NCBI RefSeq assembly: GCF_900110465.1
Contig: NZ_FODV01000003.1
Span: forward strand, 124,001-188,000
Direction of reading: 5' to 3'
DNA length: 64,000 bases
From: Halogranum amylolyticum
Lineage (GTDB): Archaea > Halobacteriota > Halobacteria > Halobacteriales > Haloferacaceae
Below the pieces are notes generated by a model. That model made no database searches and was not told the DNA's origin. It worked only from the letters and a program-made list of their open reading frames with translations. Shown here one piece after another: positions 43,529 to 52,752 of this stretch. Numbering within the stretch: position 1 is the first letter of the stretch; each line of letters begins with the position of its first letter. The translations under genes were made by a program, and so were the position numbers.

Positions 43529-44902
43529 ATGGACCAGATCTCTTTCGGAACCGACGGCTGGCGCGCGACGCTCGACACGTTCACCGACGATCGCGTCCGC
43601 ATCGTCGGCCAAGCCGTCGCCGACTATCTCCACGAAGAGGGCCACGACGAGCCCGTCGTCGTCGGCTACGACGCTCGCGACACCTCCGAGGGGTTCGCCG
43701 AGAGCCTCGCAGAGGTACTGGCCGGCAACGGGTTCGACGTGGTCCTCCCGGAGCGCGACTGCCCGACGCCCGTCGCCGCGTGGGCGATCGTCTCCCGCGA
43801 GTGTGCCGGTGCGCTCATGGTGACGGCCTCGCACAACCCCCCGGAGTACAACGGCGTGAAGTTCATCCCCGAGGACGGCGCACCGGCGTTGCCCGAAGTG
43901 ACAGAACAGATCGAGGCGAACCTCCGAGAGCCCCAGTTCCTCCCGGAGGACGAACGAGGGTCCGTCGAACGCGTCGACCTCGTCGCCGACCACGCCGACC
44001 ACGCGCGGGAGCTCGCCGACGCCGACCTCTCGGGACTCACCGTCGTCTACGACGCGATGCACGGCAGCGGCCGCGGCGTGACCGACGAACTGCTCGAGTC
44101 CGCCGGCGCCGAGGTCGTCACCCTCCGGACCGACCGCGACCCCACCTTCGGCGGCTCCTCGCCGGAACCCAGCGCCGAGAACCTCCGAGAGCTGATCGAG
44201 ACGGTCCGCGAGCGGGACGCCGACTTCGGCGTCGCCAACGACGGCGACGCCGACCGCCTCGCGCTCGTTACCCCCGACCGCGGCTTCCTCGACGAGAACC
44301 TCTTCTTCGCCGCCATCTACGACTACCTGCTCGAGTCCGACAGCGGCCCCGCGGTCCGCACCGTGTCGACGACGTTCCTCATCGACCGCATCGCCGAAGA
44401 CCACGGCGAAGAGGTGTTCGAGACCCCCGTCGGCTTCAAGTGGGTCGCCCAGGGGATGGGCGAGCACGACGCGCTGATGGGTGGCGAGGAGTCCGGCGGC
44501 TTCTCCGTCCGCGGTCACATCCGCGAGAAGGACGGCGTCCTGATGTCGCTCGTCGCCGGCGCAGCGGCGAGCGAGGAGGCGATCGACGACCGCGTCGACC
44601 GTCTGCTCGCCGAACACGGCGACATCGTCGCAGACAAGATCAGTCTGGAGTGTCCCGACGAGAAGAAGTCGGCCGTGCTCTCGGAGTTGGAGAACGAGAT
44701 CCCGGACTCCGTCGCCGGCCGTGAGGTGGCGAAGGTCGTCACACTCGACGGGTTCAAGCTCCTCTTGGACGACGGGTCGTGGCTACTCGTCCGTCCCTCG
44801 GGGACGGAACCGGCGATGCGCGTCTACGCCGAGGCGAGCAGCGAAGAGCGGGTCGAAGCGTTGCTGGAAGACGGCCGCGAACTGGTCAGCGGCTTCCTCT
44901 GA
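43529..44902 (+). CDS. Phosphoglucomutase/phosphomannomutase family protein
   Basis: Alpha-D-phosphohexomutase of 457 aa. Active-site phosphoserine Ser101 in TASHNPPEYNG, metal site DGDADRLA near residue 235, sugar-binding GGEESGGFS near 325, and phosphate-binding RPSGTEPAMRVY near 425. It interconverts 1- and 6-phosphates of glucose, mannose or glucosamine; archaeal paralogues cannot be told apart by sequence. The end overlaps the convergent acetyltransferase gene by 17 bases. Confidence 0.93.
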   Translation: MDQISFGTDGWRATLDTFTDDRVRIVGQAVADYLHEEGHDEPVVVGYDARDTSEGFAESLAEVLAGNGFDVVLPERDCPTPVAAWAIVSRECAGALMVTASHNPPEYNGVKFIPEDGAPALPEVTEQIEANLREPQFLPEDERGSVERVDLVADHADHARELADADLSGLTVVYDAMHGSGRGVTDELLESAGAEVVTLRTDRDPTFGGSSPEPSAENLRELIETVRERDADFGVANDGDADRLALVTPDRGFLDENLFFAAIYDYLLESDSGPAVRTVSTTFLIDRIAEDHGEEVFETPVGFKWVAQGMGEHDALMGGEESGGFSVRGHIREKDGVLMSLVAGAAASEEAIDDRVDRLLAEHGDIVADKISLECPDEKKSAVLSELENEIPDSVAGREVAKVVTLDGFKLLLDDGSWLLVRPSGTEPAMRVYAEASSEERVEALLEDGRELVSGFL

Positions 44903-45311
44903 GTCGGCCACGGAGCCGCGTTCGGTCGCTGTTTTCGCTGTTTTCGTCCGCCGCCGAGACATCGAACCCCAACGACTCGTAGAACGGTCGGACGCGCTCG
45001 TCGAACTCGGCCGTGAGGTCGCCGTCGACGCTCGCGGCGGCGGCTTCGACGAGCGCGCTCCCGATGCCGCGTCCGCGACGTTCCGTCTGGACGGCGACGG
45101 CGTCGACATGAGCGGTGTCAGCGTCGGCGTCGAGGACGAGCGCACCGACGACGCGACCGTCGCCGTCGGCGACGAGGACGGCGCCCTCGTCGATGCGGTC
45201 GCTCACGACTGCTGCGTCGGCTTCGAGCACCGCCGCGTCGAGCAGGCGCATGACCGCGACGAGGTCGCCCCCGGTGGCGGGTCGGACGTCGGCGTCGTGG
45301 CTCGTCCCCAT
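44886..45311 (-). CDS. GNAT-family N-acetyltransferase
   Basis: Protein of 141 aa with acetyl-CoA loop [20 protein letters not shown], and [13 protein letters not shown] at the C-terminus. Substrate unknown. Its start overlaps the stop of the SAMP2-like gene by one base (TGATG), so the two are translationally coupled. Confidence 0.82.
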   Translation of the reverse strand: MGTSHDADVRPATGGDLVAVMRLLDAAVLEADAAVVSDRIDEGAVLVADGDGRVVGALVLDADADTAHVDAVAVQTERRGRGIGSALVEAAAASVDGDLTAEFDERVRPFYESLGFDVSAADENSENSDRTRLRGRLRGSR

Positions 45312-45529
45312 CAGTCCTCGTGCGCCGACCGTCCACCTTTGATGAGTCGAAGCACCTTCACGTGGTCCGTCTCGACCGGCTGATCCTCGGGGACGGGGCG
45401 GCCGTCGACGAGCACCGACACCTGGTGAGGACTGAGTCCGACCGCGGCCACGAGATCGGCGTAGGTCCCCTCCGGGTCGACGCTGACCTCGTGGCGCTCC
45501 TCGCCGACGACTTCGACGGTGACGTCCAT
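45311..45529 (-). CDS. SAMP2-like ubiquitin-like modifier with C-terminal extension
   Basis: Beta-grasp protein of 72 aa, beginning [15 protein letters not shown] and containing [11 protein letters not shown] and KVLRLIKGG, very like Haloferax SAMP2, which joins lysines of target proteins through its terminal Gly-Gly and also carries sulfur for tRNA thiolation. Here Gly65-Gly66 is followed by six more residues (RSAHED) before the stop. SAMP2 of Haloferax, from memory, ends in Gly-Gly. Activation by the E1-like enzyme UbaA needs a free Gly-Gly end, so a protease, perhaps JAMM, would have to trim it. Divergent from rfcS, the neighbour I also recall in Haloferax, supporting the identification. 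Confidence 0.85.
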   Translation of the reverse strand: MDVTVEVVGEERHEVSVDPEGTYADLVAAVGLSPHQVSVLVDGRPVPEDQPVETDHVKVLRLIKGGRSAHED

Positions 45530-45625
45530 ACCCGCCGTCAGTGCCGCGTGCGTTTCAGCGTTGCCGTCCCCGGTGGCGACTCGCCGGGGTCGGCCTCGAC
45601 CCGCCGACCGCTCGCTCTCGGGGAG

Positions 45626-45630
45626 TTTAT
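45626..45630 (+). promoter_or_regulatory. TATA box of rfcS
   Basis: TTTAT within GAGTTTATCAG, centred 28 bases before the rfcS ATG. Confidence 0.55.
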
Positions 45631-45655
45631 CAGGAGACCCGCACCTACAACGGGT

Positions 45656-46627
45656 ATGAGCGAGGCCGAGAGTTCGTCGCCGGGCCGAGAGATCTGGATC
45701 GAGAAGTACCGACCGCAGACGCTCGACGACGTCTACGGGCAGGAGGACATCGTCGACCGGCTGGAGAGCTACATCGCCCAGCACGACCTCCCCCACCTCC
45801 TCTTCGCCGGACCCGCAGGCATCGGTAAGACCACCTGCGCCACCGCCATCGCCCGCGAGGTCTACGGCGACGACTGGCGCGGCAACTTCCTCGAACTCAA
45901 CGCCTCCGACGAACGCGGCATCGACGTCGTCCGTGACCGCATCAAGAACTTCGCGCGCGCCTCGTTCGGCGGTCACGACTATCGGATCATCTTCCTCGAC
46001 GAGGCCGACTCGCTCACGTCGGACGCCCAGTCGGCGCTCCGCCGGACGATGGAGCAGTTCTCGGACAACACGCGCTTCATCCTCTCGTGTAACTACTCCT
46101 CGAAGATCATCGACCCCATCCAGTCGCGGTGTGCGGTGTTCCGCTTCGCGCCGCTCTCGGACGACGCGGTGGCGGGACAGATCCGCAACATCGCCGACGA
46201 GGAGGGGATCGAGCTCACCGACGAGGGGCTCGACGCACTGGTCTACGCCGCCGATGGCGACATGCGCCGCGCGATCAACTCGCTGCAGGCCGCCGCGACG
46301 ACGGGCGAGGTCGTCGACGAGGAGGCCGTCTACCTGATCACGAGCACTGCCCGCCCCGAGGAGATCGAGTCGATGGTCACCGCGGCCATCGACGGCGACT
46401 TCGCGCAGGCCCGGTCGACGCTCGACACGCTCCTCACCGATACGGGAATGGCCGGCGGCGACATCATCGACCAACTCCACCGCAGCGTCTGGGAGTTCGA
46501 CATCGACCAGCGGGCGACGGTCCGCCTGATGGAGCGAATCGGCGAGGCTGACTACCGGATCACGGAAGGCGCGAACGAGCAGGTGCAGTTGGAGGCGCTG
46601 TTGGCGTCGCTGGCGCTGGACGAGTAG
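45656..46627 (+). CDS. rfcS: Replication factor C small subunit
   Basis: Clamp-loader AAA+ subunit of 323 aa. Walker A GPAGIGKT (52-59), Walker B/DEAD LDEAD (114-118), and the SRC motif (157-159) with its Arg finger; the RFC box [17 protein letters not shown] lies at the N-terminus. It opens the PCNA clamp with the large subunit. Some archaeal rfc genes carry inteins; here the frame runs uninterrupted through the P-loop. Confidence 0.97.
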   Translation: MSEAESSSPGREIWIEKYRPQTLDDVYGQEDIVDRLESYIAQHDLPHLLFAGPAGIGKTTCATAIAREVYGDDWRGNFLELNASDERGIDVVRDRIKNFARASFGGHDYRIIFLDEADSLTSDAQSALRRTMEQFSDNTRFILSCNYSSKIIDPIQSRCAVFRFAPLSDDAVAGQIRNIADEEGIELTDEGLDALVYAADGDMRRAINSLQAAATTGEVVDEEAVYLITSTARPEEIESMVTAAIDGDFAQARSTLDTLLTDTGMAGGDIIDQLHRSVWEFDIDQRATVRLMERIGEADYRITEGANEQVQLEALLASLALDE

Positions 46628-46678
46628 TGTCTGTCGACGAACACGCCGAAAGTCGTCTCTAAAGGCTCCTCGAACGTC

Positions 46679-47644
46679 TCACAGCTCCGGTTCGATGTAG
46701 ATCGTCTTCACCCGGCTATCGGTCTGTTTGAGTTTCTTCTCGATCTGCTTGATGTCCTCGCCGATGTCGCCGGTGAGGAGCTCCTTGTCGAAACTGACGT
46801 CGGCGGCGACGAGCGCCTTTCCCGGTCCGATGAACATCGTCCGGAACCCGTCGACGTGGACGACGCCGGGGTGGTCGCGGATGACCTCACGGAGTTCGGT
46901 TTCGGCGTCGGCGGCGAAGCTCTCGCCGAGGATGAGTCGCTTGTTCTCCCACGCCAGCGCCAGCGCGAACCCCATCAGCAGGAGCCCGATGAGCATCGCG
47001 GCCGCCGCGTCGTACGCCGGGTTGCCGAGGAACCGTGAGAGGAGGATGCCGACGAGTGCGATCGCTGCCCCGCCGAGGGCGATTGCGTCCTCGGTGAACG
47101 CGGTGAGCGTCGTCACGTCGCTCGTCTTGCGGAACGCCTCGGGGATGCCCGACCAGCCGTACTCGCCGATCTGCCGCTGGAGTTCGGCGTTCGCCTTCAC
47201 GAACGCGTAGGTCTCGAAGGCGATGGCACCGAGCAGGACGGCGACGCTGACCCAGATGGGATCGAACGGGAGGTTCGGATCGAAGCTGAAGCCGAGGAAC
47301 TCGACCGCCTGGTCCGTCGGTCCGGTGTGACCGCCGTGGACCAGTTTCTCGTAGCCGTGCTTGAGTGACTCCCAGCCAGCGATACCGAACAGCAAGACGG
47401 AGACGAGGAAGCTGTAGAAGAACTGCGCCTTCCCGTAGCCGAACGGGTGCGAGCGGTCCGGTTCCCGCCCGCTGTAACGGATGCCGACGAGGAGAAACAC
47501 CTGATTGCCTGTGTCCGAGATCGAGTGATACGTCTCCGAGAGCATCGAAGGACTGCCGGTCAGAAGGAACGCGAAGAACTTCAACACCGCAATCGCCCCG
47601 TTTGCGATGAGCGCCGCGATGACGACCGACTTGCTACCAGCCAT
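46679..47644 (-). CDS. Cation diffusion facilitator (CDF) transporter
   Basis: Protein of 321 aa with six membrane helices and a cytoplasmic C-terminal domain. Metal-site candidates: SETYHSISDTGNQV (helix 2, His-x3-Asp) and TAFTEDAIAL (helix 5). The C-terminal domain (about 235-321) ends KTIYIEPEL. Exports divalent metals such as zinc, cobalt, iron or manganese in exchange for protons; the metal cannot be told. ATG 47644; a longer version adds five residues. Confidence 0.9.
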   Translation of the reverse strand: MAGSKSVVIAALIANGAIAVLKFFAFLLTGSPSMLSETYHSISDTGNQVFLLVGIRYSGREPDRSHPFGYGKAQFFYSFLVSVLLFGIAGWESLKHGYEKLVHGGHTGPTDQAVEFLGFSFDPNLPFDPIWVSVAVLLGAIAFETYAFVKANAELQRQIGEYGWSGIPEAFRKTSDVTTLTAFTEDAIALGGAAIALVGILLSRFLGNPAYDAAAAMLIGLLLMGFALALAWENKRLILGESFAADAETELREVIRDHPGVVHVDGFRTMFIGPGKALVAADVSFDKELLTGDIGEDIKQIEKKLKQTDSRVKTIYIEPEL

Positions 47645-47757
47645 GAACGTCTGGTTCACGAGGGGGCCGGTTAACGATTCCGCCCGTCTCGCTCGAATCG
47701 GGTCGCCGTCGGCCGATACGACGGCAGGTTTCTGTACCTCCCGGCCGAACGTGACGT

Positions 47758-48273
47758 ATGCTCACCGTCGTCTCCGACACGCACAGCACCGCGGGTCACC
47801 GACTCACCGGTCGGACGCTGGAGGCCGTCCGCGAGGCGGAGCTCGTCGTCCACGCCGGCGACTTCATGACGGAGTCGGTGTTGGACGCGTTCTACGACGA
47901 GGCCGACACGCTCCGAGCCGTCTCCGGCAACAACGACGACCACGGGATCCGCGGTCGGATCCCCGAGGCCAGAACCGTCGAGTACGGCGGCGTTCGCTTC
48001 GCTGTCACCCACACCCGCAACGGTGGGGCGACGGCGCTGACGCTGTTCGGGCGCGAGCGCGACGCCGACGCGGTCGTCTTCGGCCACAGCCACCGTCCGA
48101 CGTTCGACGCGACGGGACCCCTCGCGCTGTTGAACCCCGGGAGTCACGCACAGCCACGCGGCTACCGGGCGGCACACGCCGAACTGGAGGAGACGACGGG
48201 CGGCCTCCGGGGACGACTCTGCACGCCCGACGGCGACGTGTTCGAAGAGTTCACGATCCGAAAGCGGGAGTGA
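47758..48273 (+). CDS. YfcE-type metallophosphoesterase
   Basis: Calcineurin-like phosphodiesterase of 171 aa with the metal-binding blocks SDTHS (6-10), HAGDF, GNNDDH and GHSHR in order, matching bacterial YfcE and archaeal MJ0936. It hydrolyses phosphodiesters in vitro with Mn or Ni; the physiological substrate is unknown. Separately transcribed, divergent from the CDF gene. Confidence 0.92.
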   Translation: MLTVVSDTHSTAGHRLTGRTLEAVREAELVVHAGDFMTESVLDAFYDEADTLRAVSGNNDDHGIRGRIPEARTVEYGGVRFAVTHTRNGGATALTLFGRERDADAVVFGHSHRPTFDATGPLALLNPGSHAQPRGYRAAHAELEETTGGLRGRLCTPDGDVFEEFTIRKRE

Positions 48274-48552
48274 GCGCGGAGAGAGTGAGGTGTGCGCGCA
48301 GGTCGCGAGGCCGTCGCCGTGCTCGTGGAACGGTCGGGTACGCTGGAGGGCCTAACGCAGCGGGGAGCGATGGGAAGGACACGCCGCCCGCCCCGAGCGA
48401 GGGGTGGTCGCAGACCGACGGCACGGTCGAGACGGGGAGTCGCCTCCGACGGAGTGCAGTCGTCGAGGCGTGGGGGAGGGCCGAAGCGGGCGGTCGCAGC
48501 CGTAGCTATGTCGTCTGCTATCAAATACACTTGGTAGGCTCAAAGAACTGTT
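48274..48552. other. Noncoding gap, 279 bases
   Basis: Between the YfcE gene and the HTH gene (convergent) I see no gene with support. AT-rich islands near 48519-48560 (TATCAAATACACTTGG and AACTGTTTTACC) stand out in GC-rich surroundings and could be a terminator for the minus-strand gene or a promoter. Confidence 0.4.
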
Positions 48553-49476
48553 TTACCTACTAGCCGATCGTGCCGCGAGCACGAACAGGAGTGCCGTCAG
48601 TCCCCCTAGGAAGAAGATGAGACCGGGCGACGCCGCCAGCGCATCCACCATCGTCGGGTCGACCGCGTCGACGGCGGTCTCCGTCGCCGTGCGGGTCGTC
48701 TCTGCGTCCAGTGTCGGCGTCGGCGTCGAGCGGACGCTGTCGGCAGCCGTCTCCGTCGACTCGGCTACCTGCGTCGACGTCGGGGCGGCCGTCGGCTCCG
48801 CGGTCGACGCGGCGTCTCCTGCCGTACGGGTCGTCTCGACTGCGTCCTCGGTGACCGTCGCGTTCCCGCTCTGGTAGTCGACGTCGGCCGACGACGTCGG
48901 CGTTCCGCCCGCGTCGCCGCTCGCGTTCCCACCGGATCCGCTCCCGGCGTCGCCGCTCGTGGGTGCCGCGCCGCCGTCCATCCCCCCACCCGCGCCACCG
49001 CCGTCGGCACCGCCAGTCGCGAACAGTCGCGTCGTCGGCCCACCGAGTACACGGTCGACGACGAGACTGGCGACGCCGAGCACGCCCACCCCACCGAGCA
49101 GTCGGCGGAGCGTCGCCTTCAGACCCGTCGTCTCCTCCTCGCGGCCGGCGACGACGACGAGCGCTCTGTCCGCCGGGACGTACACCTTCATCTCGCGGCC
49201 CTTCTCGGAGTAGACGGTGTCGCCGACCTCGACGAGACCCGCGTCCTCGAGTCGCTCGAGGTGGTACTGGGTGTTCTGCAGCGAGGACTCGATGCGGTCG
49301 GCGAGCGCCGCCGGCGAGGCCGGCTCCTCGTGGAGTTCCGCGAGGATACGGCGGGCGGTTCGCGAGGAGAGCGCAGACAGCAGATCGTCGGCGGCGTCGC
49401 TGTCGAGGCCGACGACGCGCGGATCGTCGCTGCCGGGACCTGCGACGTCGGACGTGGAGGGCAGGAGGTCGGCCAT
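48553..49476 (-). CDS. Membrane-anchored ArsR-like regulator with low-complexity linker
   Basis: Protein of 307 aa. Residues about 30-100 form a winged helix (SRTARRILAELHEEPASPAA, QNTQYHLERLEDAGLVE, EKGREMKVYV), followed by a hydrophobic segment (about 124-144), a Gly/Ala/Thr/Ser-rich linker with few conserved residues (about 150-280) and a C-terminal membrane helix (about 284-304). The DNA-binding domain is cytoplasmic, and the linker would be outside if both segments span. It could sense an envelope or ion signal. Next to it, divergent, are a small membrane protein and the phosphate transporter gene. Confidence 0.78.
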   Translation of the reverse strand: MADLLPSTSDVAGPGSDDPRVVGLDSDAADDLLSALSSRTARRILAELHEEPASPAALADRIESSLQNTQYHLERLEDAGLVEVGDTVYSEKGREMKVYVPADRALVVVAGREEETTGLKATLRRLLGGVGVLGVASLVVDRVLGGPTTRLFATGGADGGGAGGGMDGGAAPTSGDAGSGSGGNASGDAGGTPTSSADVDYQSGNATVTEDAVETTRTAGDAASTAEPTAAPTSTQVAESTETAADSVRSTPTPTLDAETTRTATETAVDAVDPTMVDALAASPGLIFFLGGLTALLFVLAARSASR

Positions 49477-49559
49477 CGGTCGCGGATTCCCGACGTGGCA
49501 GTATGAGTGTTCCCCCTCTCGCCGAAACGGCTTTGGAGCGTCCGCCGGAAGGAGCGGAC

Positions 49560-49727
49560 ATGTCTTCGCTCGTGCTGCAGGGGGTTGTCGACTTTCTCGC
49601 CCAGAACCCCGTCTTCACTGGTCTCCTGATCGTCATGTTGGTGTTCGTCTTCTTCTCGTATCTGTTCGTCAGACGGACGTTGACGGGGCTCCGCGAGGGG
49701 TACGACCGGGGTCGCCGTGGGAACTGA
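49560..49727 (+). CDS. Small single-span membrane protein (55 aa)
   Basis: MSSLVLQGVVDFLAQNPVFT followed by a hydrophobic helix (GLLIVMLVFVFFSYLFV) and a basic C-terminus (RRTLTGLREGYDRGRRGN). It lies 67 bases before the phosphate transporter gene, on the same strand, and is divergent from the HTH gene. Could be a helper of the transporter; this is positional inference. Confidence 0.65.
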   Translation: MSSLVLQGVVDFLAQNPVFTGLLIVMLVFVFFSYLFVRRTLTGLREGYDRGRRGN

Positions 49728-49793
49728 CGTGCGGATGCGACGGACCGCGTCGACGACGGTGAACGGACAATTCGAGCACGGAGGCGGACGCTG

Positions 49794-50987
49794 ATGGTCG
49801 ACGTCGTCACGCTCGGCACGTTCGGCGTCGCCGCACTCGCCAGTCTGTTCATGGCGTGGGCCATCGGTGCCGGCTCCTCGGGGTCGACGCCGTTCGCCCC
49901 CGCAGTCGGTGCGAACGCCATCTCGGTGATGCGGGCCGGCTTCGTCGTCGGCCTCCTCGGCTTTTTCGGGGCCGTCCTCCAGGGACAGAACGTCACCAAC
50001 GCCGTCGGCACCGAACTCATCGTCGGCCAGTCGCTGACGGCGACGGCTGCCGTCGTCGGGTTGCTCACCGCGGCGGGTCTCGTCGCGATCGGCGTCTTCA
50101 CCGGCTACCCGATCGCCACCGCGTTCACGGTCACGGGAGCCGTCGTGGGCGTCGGGTTGGCGCTCGGCGGCGACCCTGCGTGGGCGAAGTACCAACAGAT
50201 CGCGACGCTGTGGGTGCTCACCCCCTTCGTCGGCGGCGGCATCGCCTACGCGACGGCCCGGACGCTCCGGAGCCAGCGCGTCCCGGAACGGGTGGCTGTC
50301 CCACTGCTCGGCGGCGTCGTCGGTGTGCTCGTGGCGACCATCCAGTTCGCGCTCCTCGGAGGGGCAGCAGGTCCACGCTCCATCGCGCAGATCGTCGGTG
50401 CCCGGATTCCGCTCCCGGTCGTCGCCGGCGTCGACGCCGGTCCCATCGCCGCGATGCTGCTTCTCGCCTCTCTCGCGACCGGTGCATTGGCCTACGAGAT
50501 GCGGCGAGACGAGGCCCGCGGGCAACGGCGCTTCCTGCTCGCGCTCGGGGGGCTCGTCGCCTTCTCCGCCGGGGGGAGTCAGGTCGGCCTCGCCATCGGC
50601 CCGCTCGTCCCGCTGCTGGAGGAGGTCACCATCCCGCTCACGGCGCTGCTCGTCGGCGGTGGCGTCGGCCTGCTCGTCGGCTCGTGGACGGGTGCACCGC
50701 GGATGATCAAGGCGCTGGCGCAGGACTACTCCTCGCTCGGTCCCCGCCGCTCGATCGCGGCGCTCATCCCCTCCTTCGCCATCGCGCAGGCCGCGGTTGC
50801 CCTCGGCGTCCCCGTCTCGTTCAACGAGATCATCGTCTCGGCCATCGTCGGCAGCGGGTACGCCGCCGGCGGCGCGGGCGTCAGTCGGCAGAAGATGTTC
50901 TACACGGTGCTCGCGTGGGTCGGCTCGTTAGTGCTGGCGCTCGGAGTGAGCTACGCCGTGTTCGTCGGCGCCGACGCGCTCGTCTGA
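49794..50987 (+). CDS. Pit-family inorganic phosphate transporter
   Basis: Membrane protein of 397 aa with ten to twelve helices and the twin Pit signature regions: the N-terminal GANAISVMRAGFVVG (a GANDVAN-like site) with GQNVTNAVG, and the C-terminal SFNEIIVSAIVGSGYAAG. Low-affinity phosphate or sulfate transport with protons or Na is expected. Probably co-transcribed with the small membrane protein upstream. Confidence 0.88.
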   Translation: MVDVVTLGTFGVAALASLFMAWAIGAGSSGSTPFAPAVGANAISVMRAGFVVGLLGFFGAVLQGQNVTNAVGTELIVGQSLTATAAVVGLLTAAGLVAIGVFTGYPIATAFTVTGAVVGVGLALGGDPAWAKYQQIATLWVLTPFVGGGIAYATARTLRSQRVPERVAVPLLGGVVGVLVATIQFALLGGAAGPRSIAQIVGARIPLPVVAGVDAGPIAAMLLLASLATGALAYEMRRDEARGQRRFLLALGGLVAFSAGGSQVGLAIGPLVPLLEEVTIPLTALLVGGGVGLLVGSWTGAPRMIKALAQDYSSLGPRRSIAALIPSFAIAQAAVALGVPVSFNEIIVSAIVGSGYAAGGAGVSRQKMFYTVLAWVGSLVLALGVSYAVFVGADALV

Positions 50988-51095
50988 CGGCAGCGGTCCG
51001 TGGGCGTCGAGCGCTCTCGCGACTCGACCCGCTGGCCCGCGGCGACGTACGCCCGCTCGTGGAGCGTCCGCTCACCCGACGGCCGACTCGCGTCG

Positions 51096-51179
51096 TCAGA
51101 TCGGTTCGCCGTTGCAGAAGTAGTCCTCCGGGGTGGAGCCGTCGCCGATGTGCGTCCCTCCGTCGTCGTCGGTCACCAC
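51096..51179 (-). CDS. Short uncertain reading frame (27 aa) or gene remnant
   Basis: A GTG-initiated frame, VVTDDDGGTHIGDGSTPEDY followed by FCNGEPI and a stop, closed upstream by TAA at 51209-51211. Composition (Asp/Gly-rich, GC third positions) looks coding but it is extremely short. It could be the C-terminal remnant of a longer degraded gene or a true small protein. No family is recognised. It falls in the 232-base gap between the Pit gene and the CorC gene. Confidence 0.3.
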   Translation of the reverse strand: MVTDDDGGTHIGDGSTPEDYFCNGEPI

Positions 51180-51219
51180 GAAGTCGGAGGCGTAGCGCTG
51201 GGTGAGTTACCCGGTCGCG

Positions 51220-52614
51220 TCAGTTCCCGCTCTCGACTTCCGCTTCGGGCTCCTCCTCCTCCTCGACGTCGGCCTCCTCGAGCTCCTGTTTGGTGATGCG
51301 GGCCTTCATGATGCGCGTGTTGTCGACCTGTTCGATGCGGATGAGCACGTTGTCGTAGGCGATCTCCTCGCCCTCCTCGACGAGGCGGCCCGCACGGTTG
51401 AAGACGAACCCTGCGAGCGTCTCGAACTCCTCGCCCTCCGGCAGATCGAGTCCGAGCATCTCGTTGACCTCGTCGATGTTGACCTCGCCGCGGACGAGCG
51501 TGGTGTCGTCGTCGACGAGTTCGAACGGCTCTTCCTCGTCGCCCTCGAGGATGTCGCCGACGATCTCCTCAACCATGTCTTCGAGCGTGATGAGCCCCTC
51601 CGTCGTCCCGAACTCGTCGATGACGATGACCATCTGCATCCGGTTGTCCTGGATCTCGGCCAGTAGTTCGTCGACGTTCTTCGACTCGGGGACGTGCAGC
51701 GTCGGTTGGACGGTGTCGACGAGCGTCCCCTCGCCCTCACCGTAGTACTTCTGGCGGACGAGATCGCGGACGTTGACGATGCCGATGATGTTGTCGAGGT
51801 TACCGTCGTAGACGGGGATGCGCTCGTGGTCCGACTGGACACAGGTCTCGATGGCCTCGTCGATGGTGGCGTCCTTCGGGACGGCGGTCATGTCGAGACG
51901 CGGCGTCATCACCTCCTTGGCGATGGTGGAGTTGAACCGGAAGATGCGCTGGAGCATCTCGCGTTCGTCCTCCTCGATGACCCCCTCGCGCTCGCCCGTC
52001 TGAATCATGTTCTGGATCTCGTCACGGGTGACATACGAGGTCTCGATCGCCGACCGGCCACCGGTCACTTTGTTGATGACGCGGGTGAGGTAGTCGAAGA
52101 CGACGACGAGCGGCAGGAGGACGTACTCGGAGATCTTCAGCGGGCGGGCGATCCGCAGCGCCCACGACTCGGTGTTCTCGACCGCGTAGGACTTCGGCGC
52201 GCTCTCGCCGAACAGCAGGACGAGCGTCGTGATGCCCAGCGTGGAGATGAGCACGGACTGTCCCGGCGAGAAGTCCAGCACCGCGAGCAGCCCCGTCGCC
52301 AGCGCCGACATCGCGATGTTGACGATGTTGTTGCCGACGAGGATGGTGACGAGCAGTCGGTGCGGGTCCTCTTTCAGGTCTTTGACTGCCTCGGCACCGG
52401 GGACACCCTCGTTGACGAGCGAGTCGACGCGATGCTTAGCGAGGGAGAACATCGCGATCTCCGACGAGGAGAAGAACGCCGAGAGACCGATGAGGATGGT
52501 GATGGCGACGACGCCAGCGATCGTGATAGAGCGGTCGTCGGTCGGCAACGCCTGCAGCAGTTGCGCGACGAGCCCGGAGGCGGCGAGAGTGATGACTGGC
52601 AGCGGCAAACCCAT
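51220..52614 (-). CDS. CNNM/CorC-type hemolysin-like transporter with CBS domains
   Basis: Protein of 464 aa. N-terminal DUF21/CNNM membrane domain (about 25-200) containing LSAFFSSSEIAMFSLAKHRV, a paired CBS domain (about 215-340) with VMTPRLDMTAVPKDATIDEA and VIDEFGTTEGLITLEDMVEE, and a CorC_HlyC C-terminal domain (about 350-440). Family members export magnesium or other divalent ions under ATP/Mg control. Acidic C-terminal tail is a haloarchaeal feature. Confidence 0.92.
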   Translation of the reverse strand: MGLPLPVITLAASGLVAQLLQALPTDDRSITIAGVVAITILIGLSAFFSSSEIAMFSLAKHRVDSLVNEGVPGAEAVKDLKEDPHRLLVTILVGNNIVNIAMSALATGLLAVLDFSPGQSVLISTLGITTLVLLFGESAPKSYAVENTESWALRIARPLKISEYVLLPLVVVFDYLTRVINKVTGGRSAIETSYVTRDEIQNMIQTGEREGVIEEDEREMLQRIFRFNSTIAKEVMTPRLDMTAVPKDATIDEAIETCVQSDHERIPVYDGNLDNIIGIVNVRDLVRQKYYGEGEGTLVDTVQPTLHVPESKNVDELLAEIQDNRMQMVIVIDEFGTTEGLITLEDMVEEIVGDILEGDEEEPFELVDDDTTLVRGEVNIDEVNEMLGLDLPEGEEFETLAGFVFNRAGRLVEEGEEIAYDNVLIRIEQVDNTRIMKARITKQELEEADVEEEEEPEAEVESGN

Positions 52615-52752
52615 GTAACACCTCATCTTGACGGGGGTACGGATTAAGAGTTACCCTCAGAGACCCGCTCGCGCGGATCGAGCGGTCGTCGACCCCCGAC
52701 ACGGATCCCCGCGAGCGAAGGGCTTAGGCGGGAAACGACCCAAGAGTCGTCC

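Noticed and set aside
45656..46627. Intein in the replication factor C gene
   Set aside because: The frame is continuous and of normal size through the Walker A motif, where archaeal inteins usually sit.
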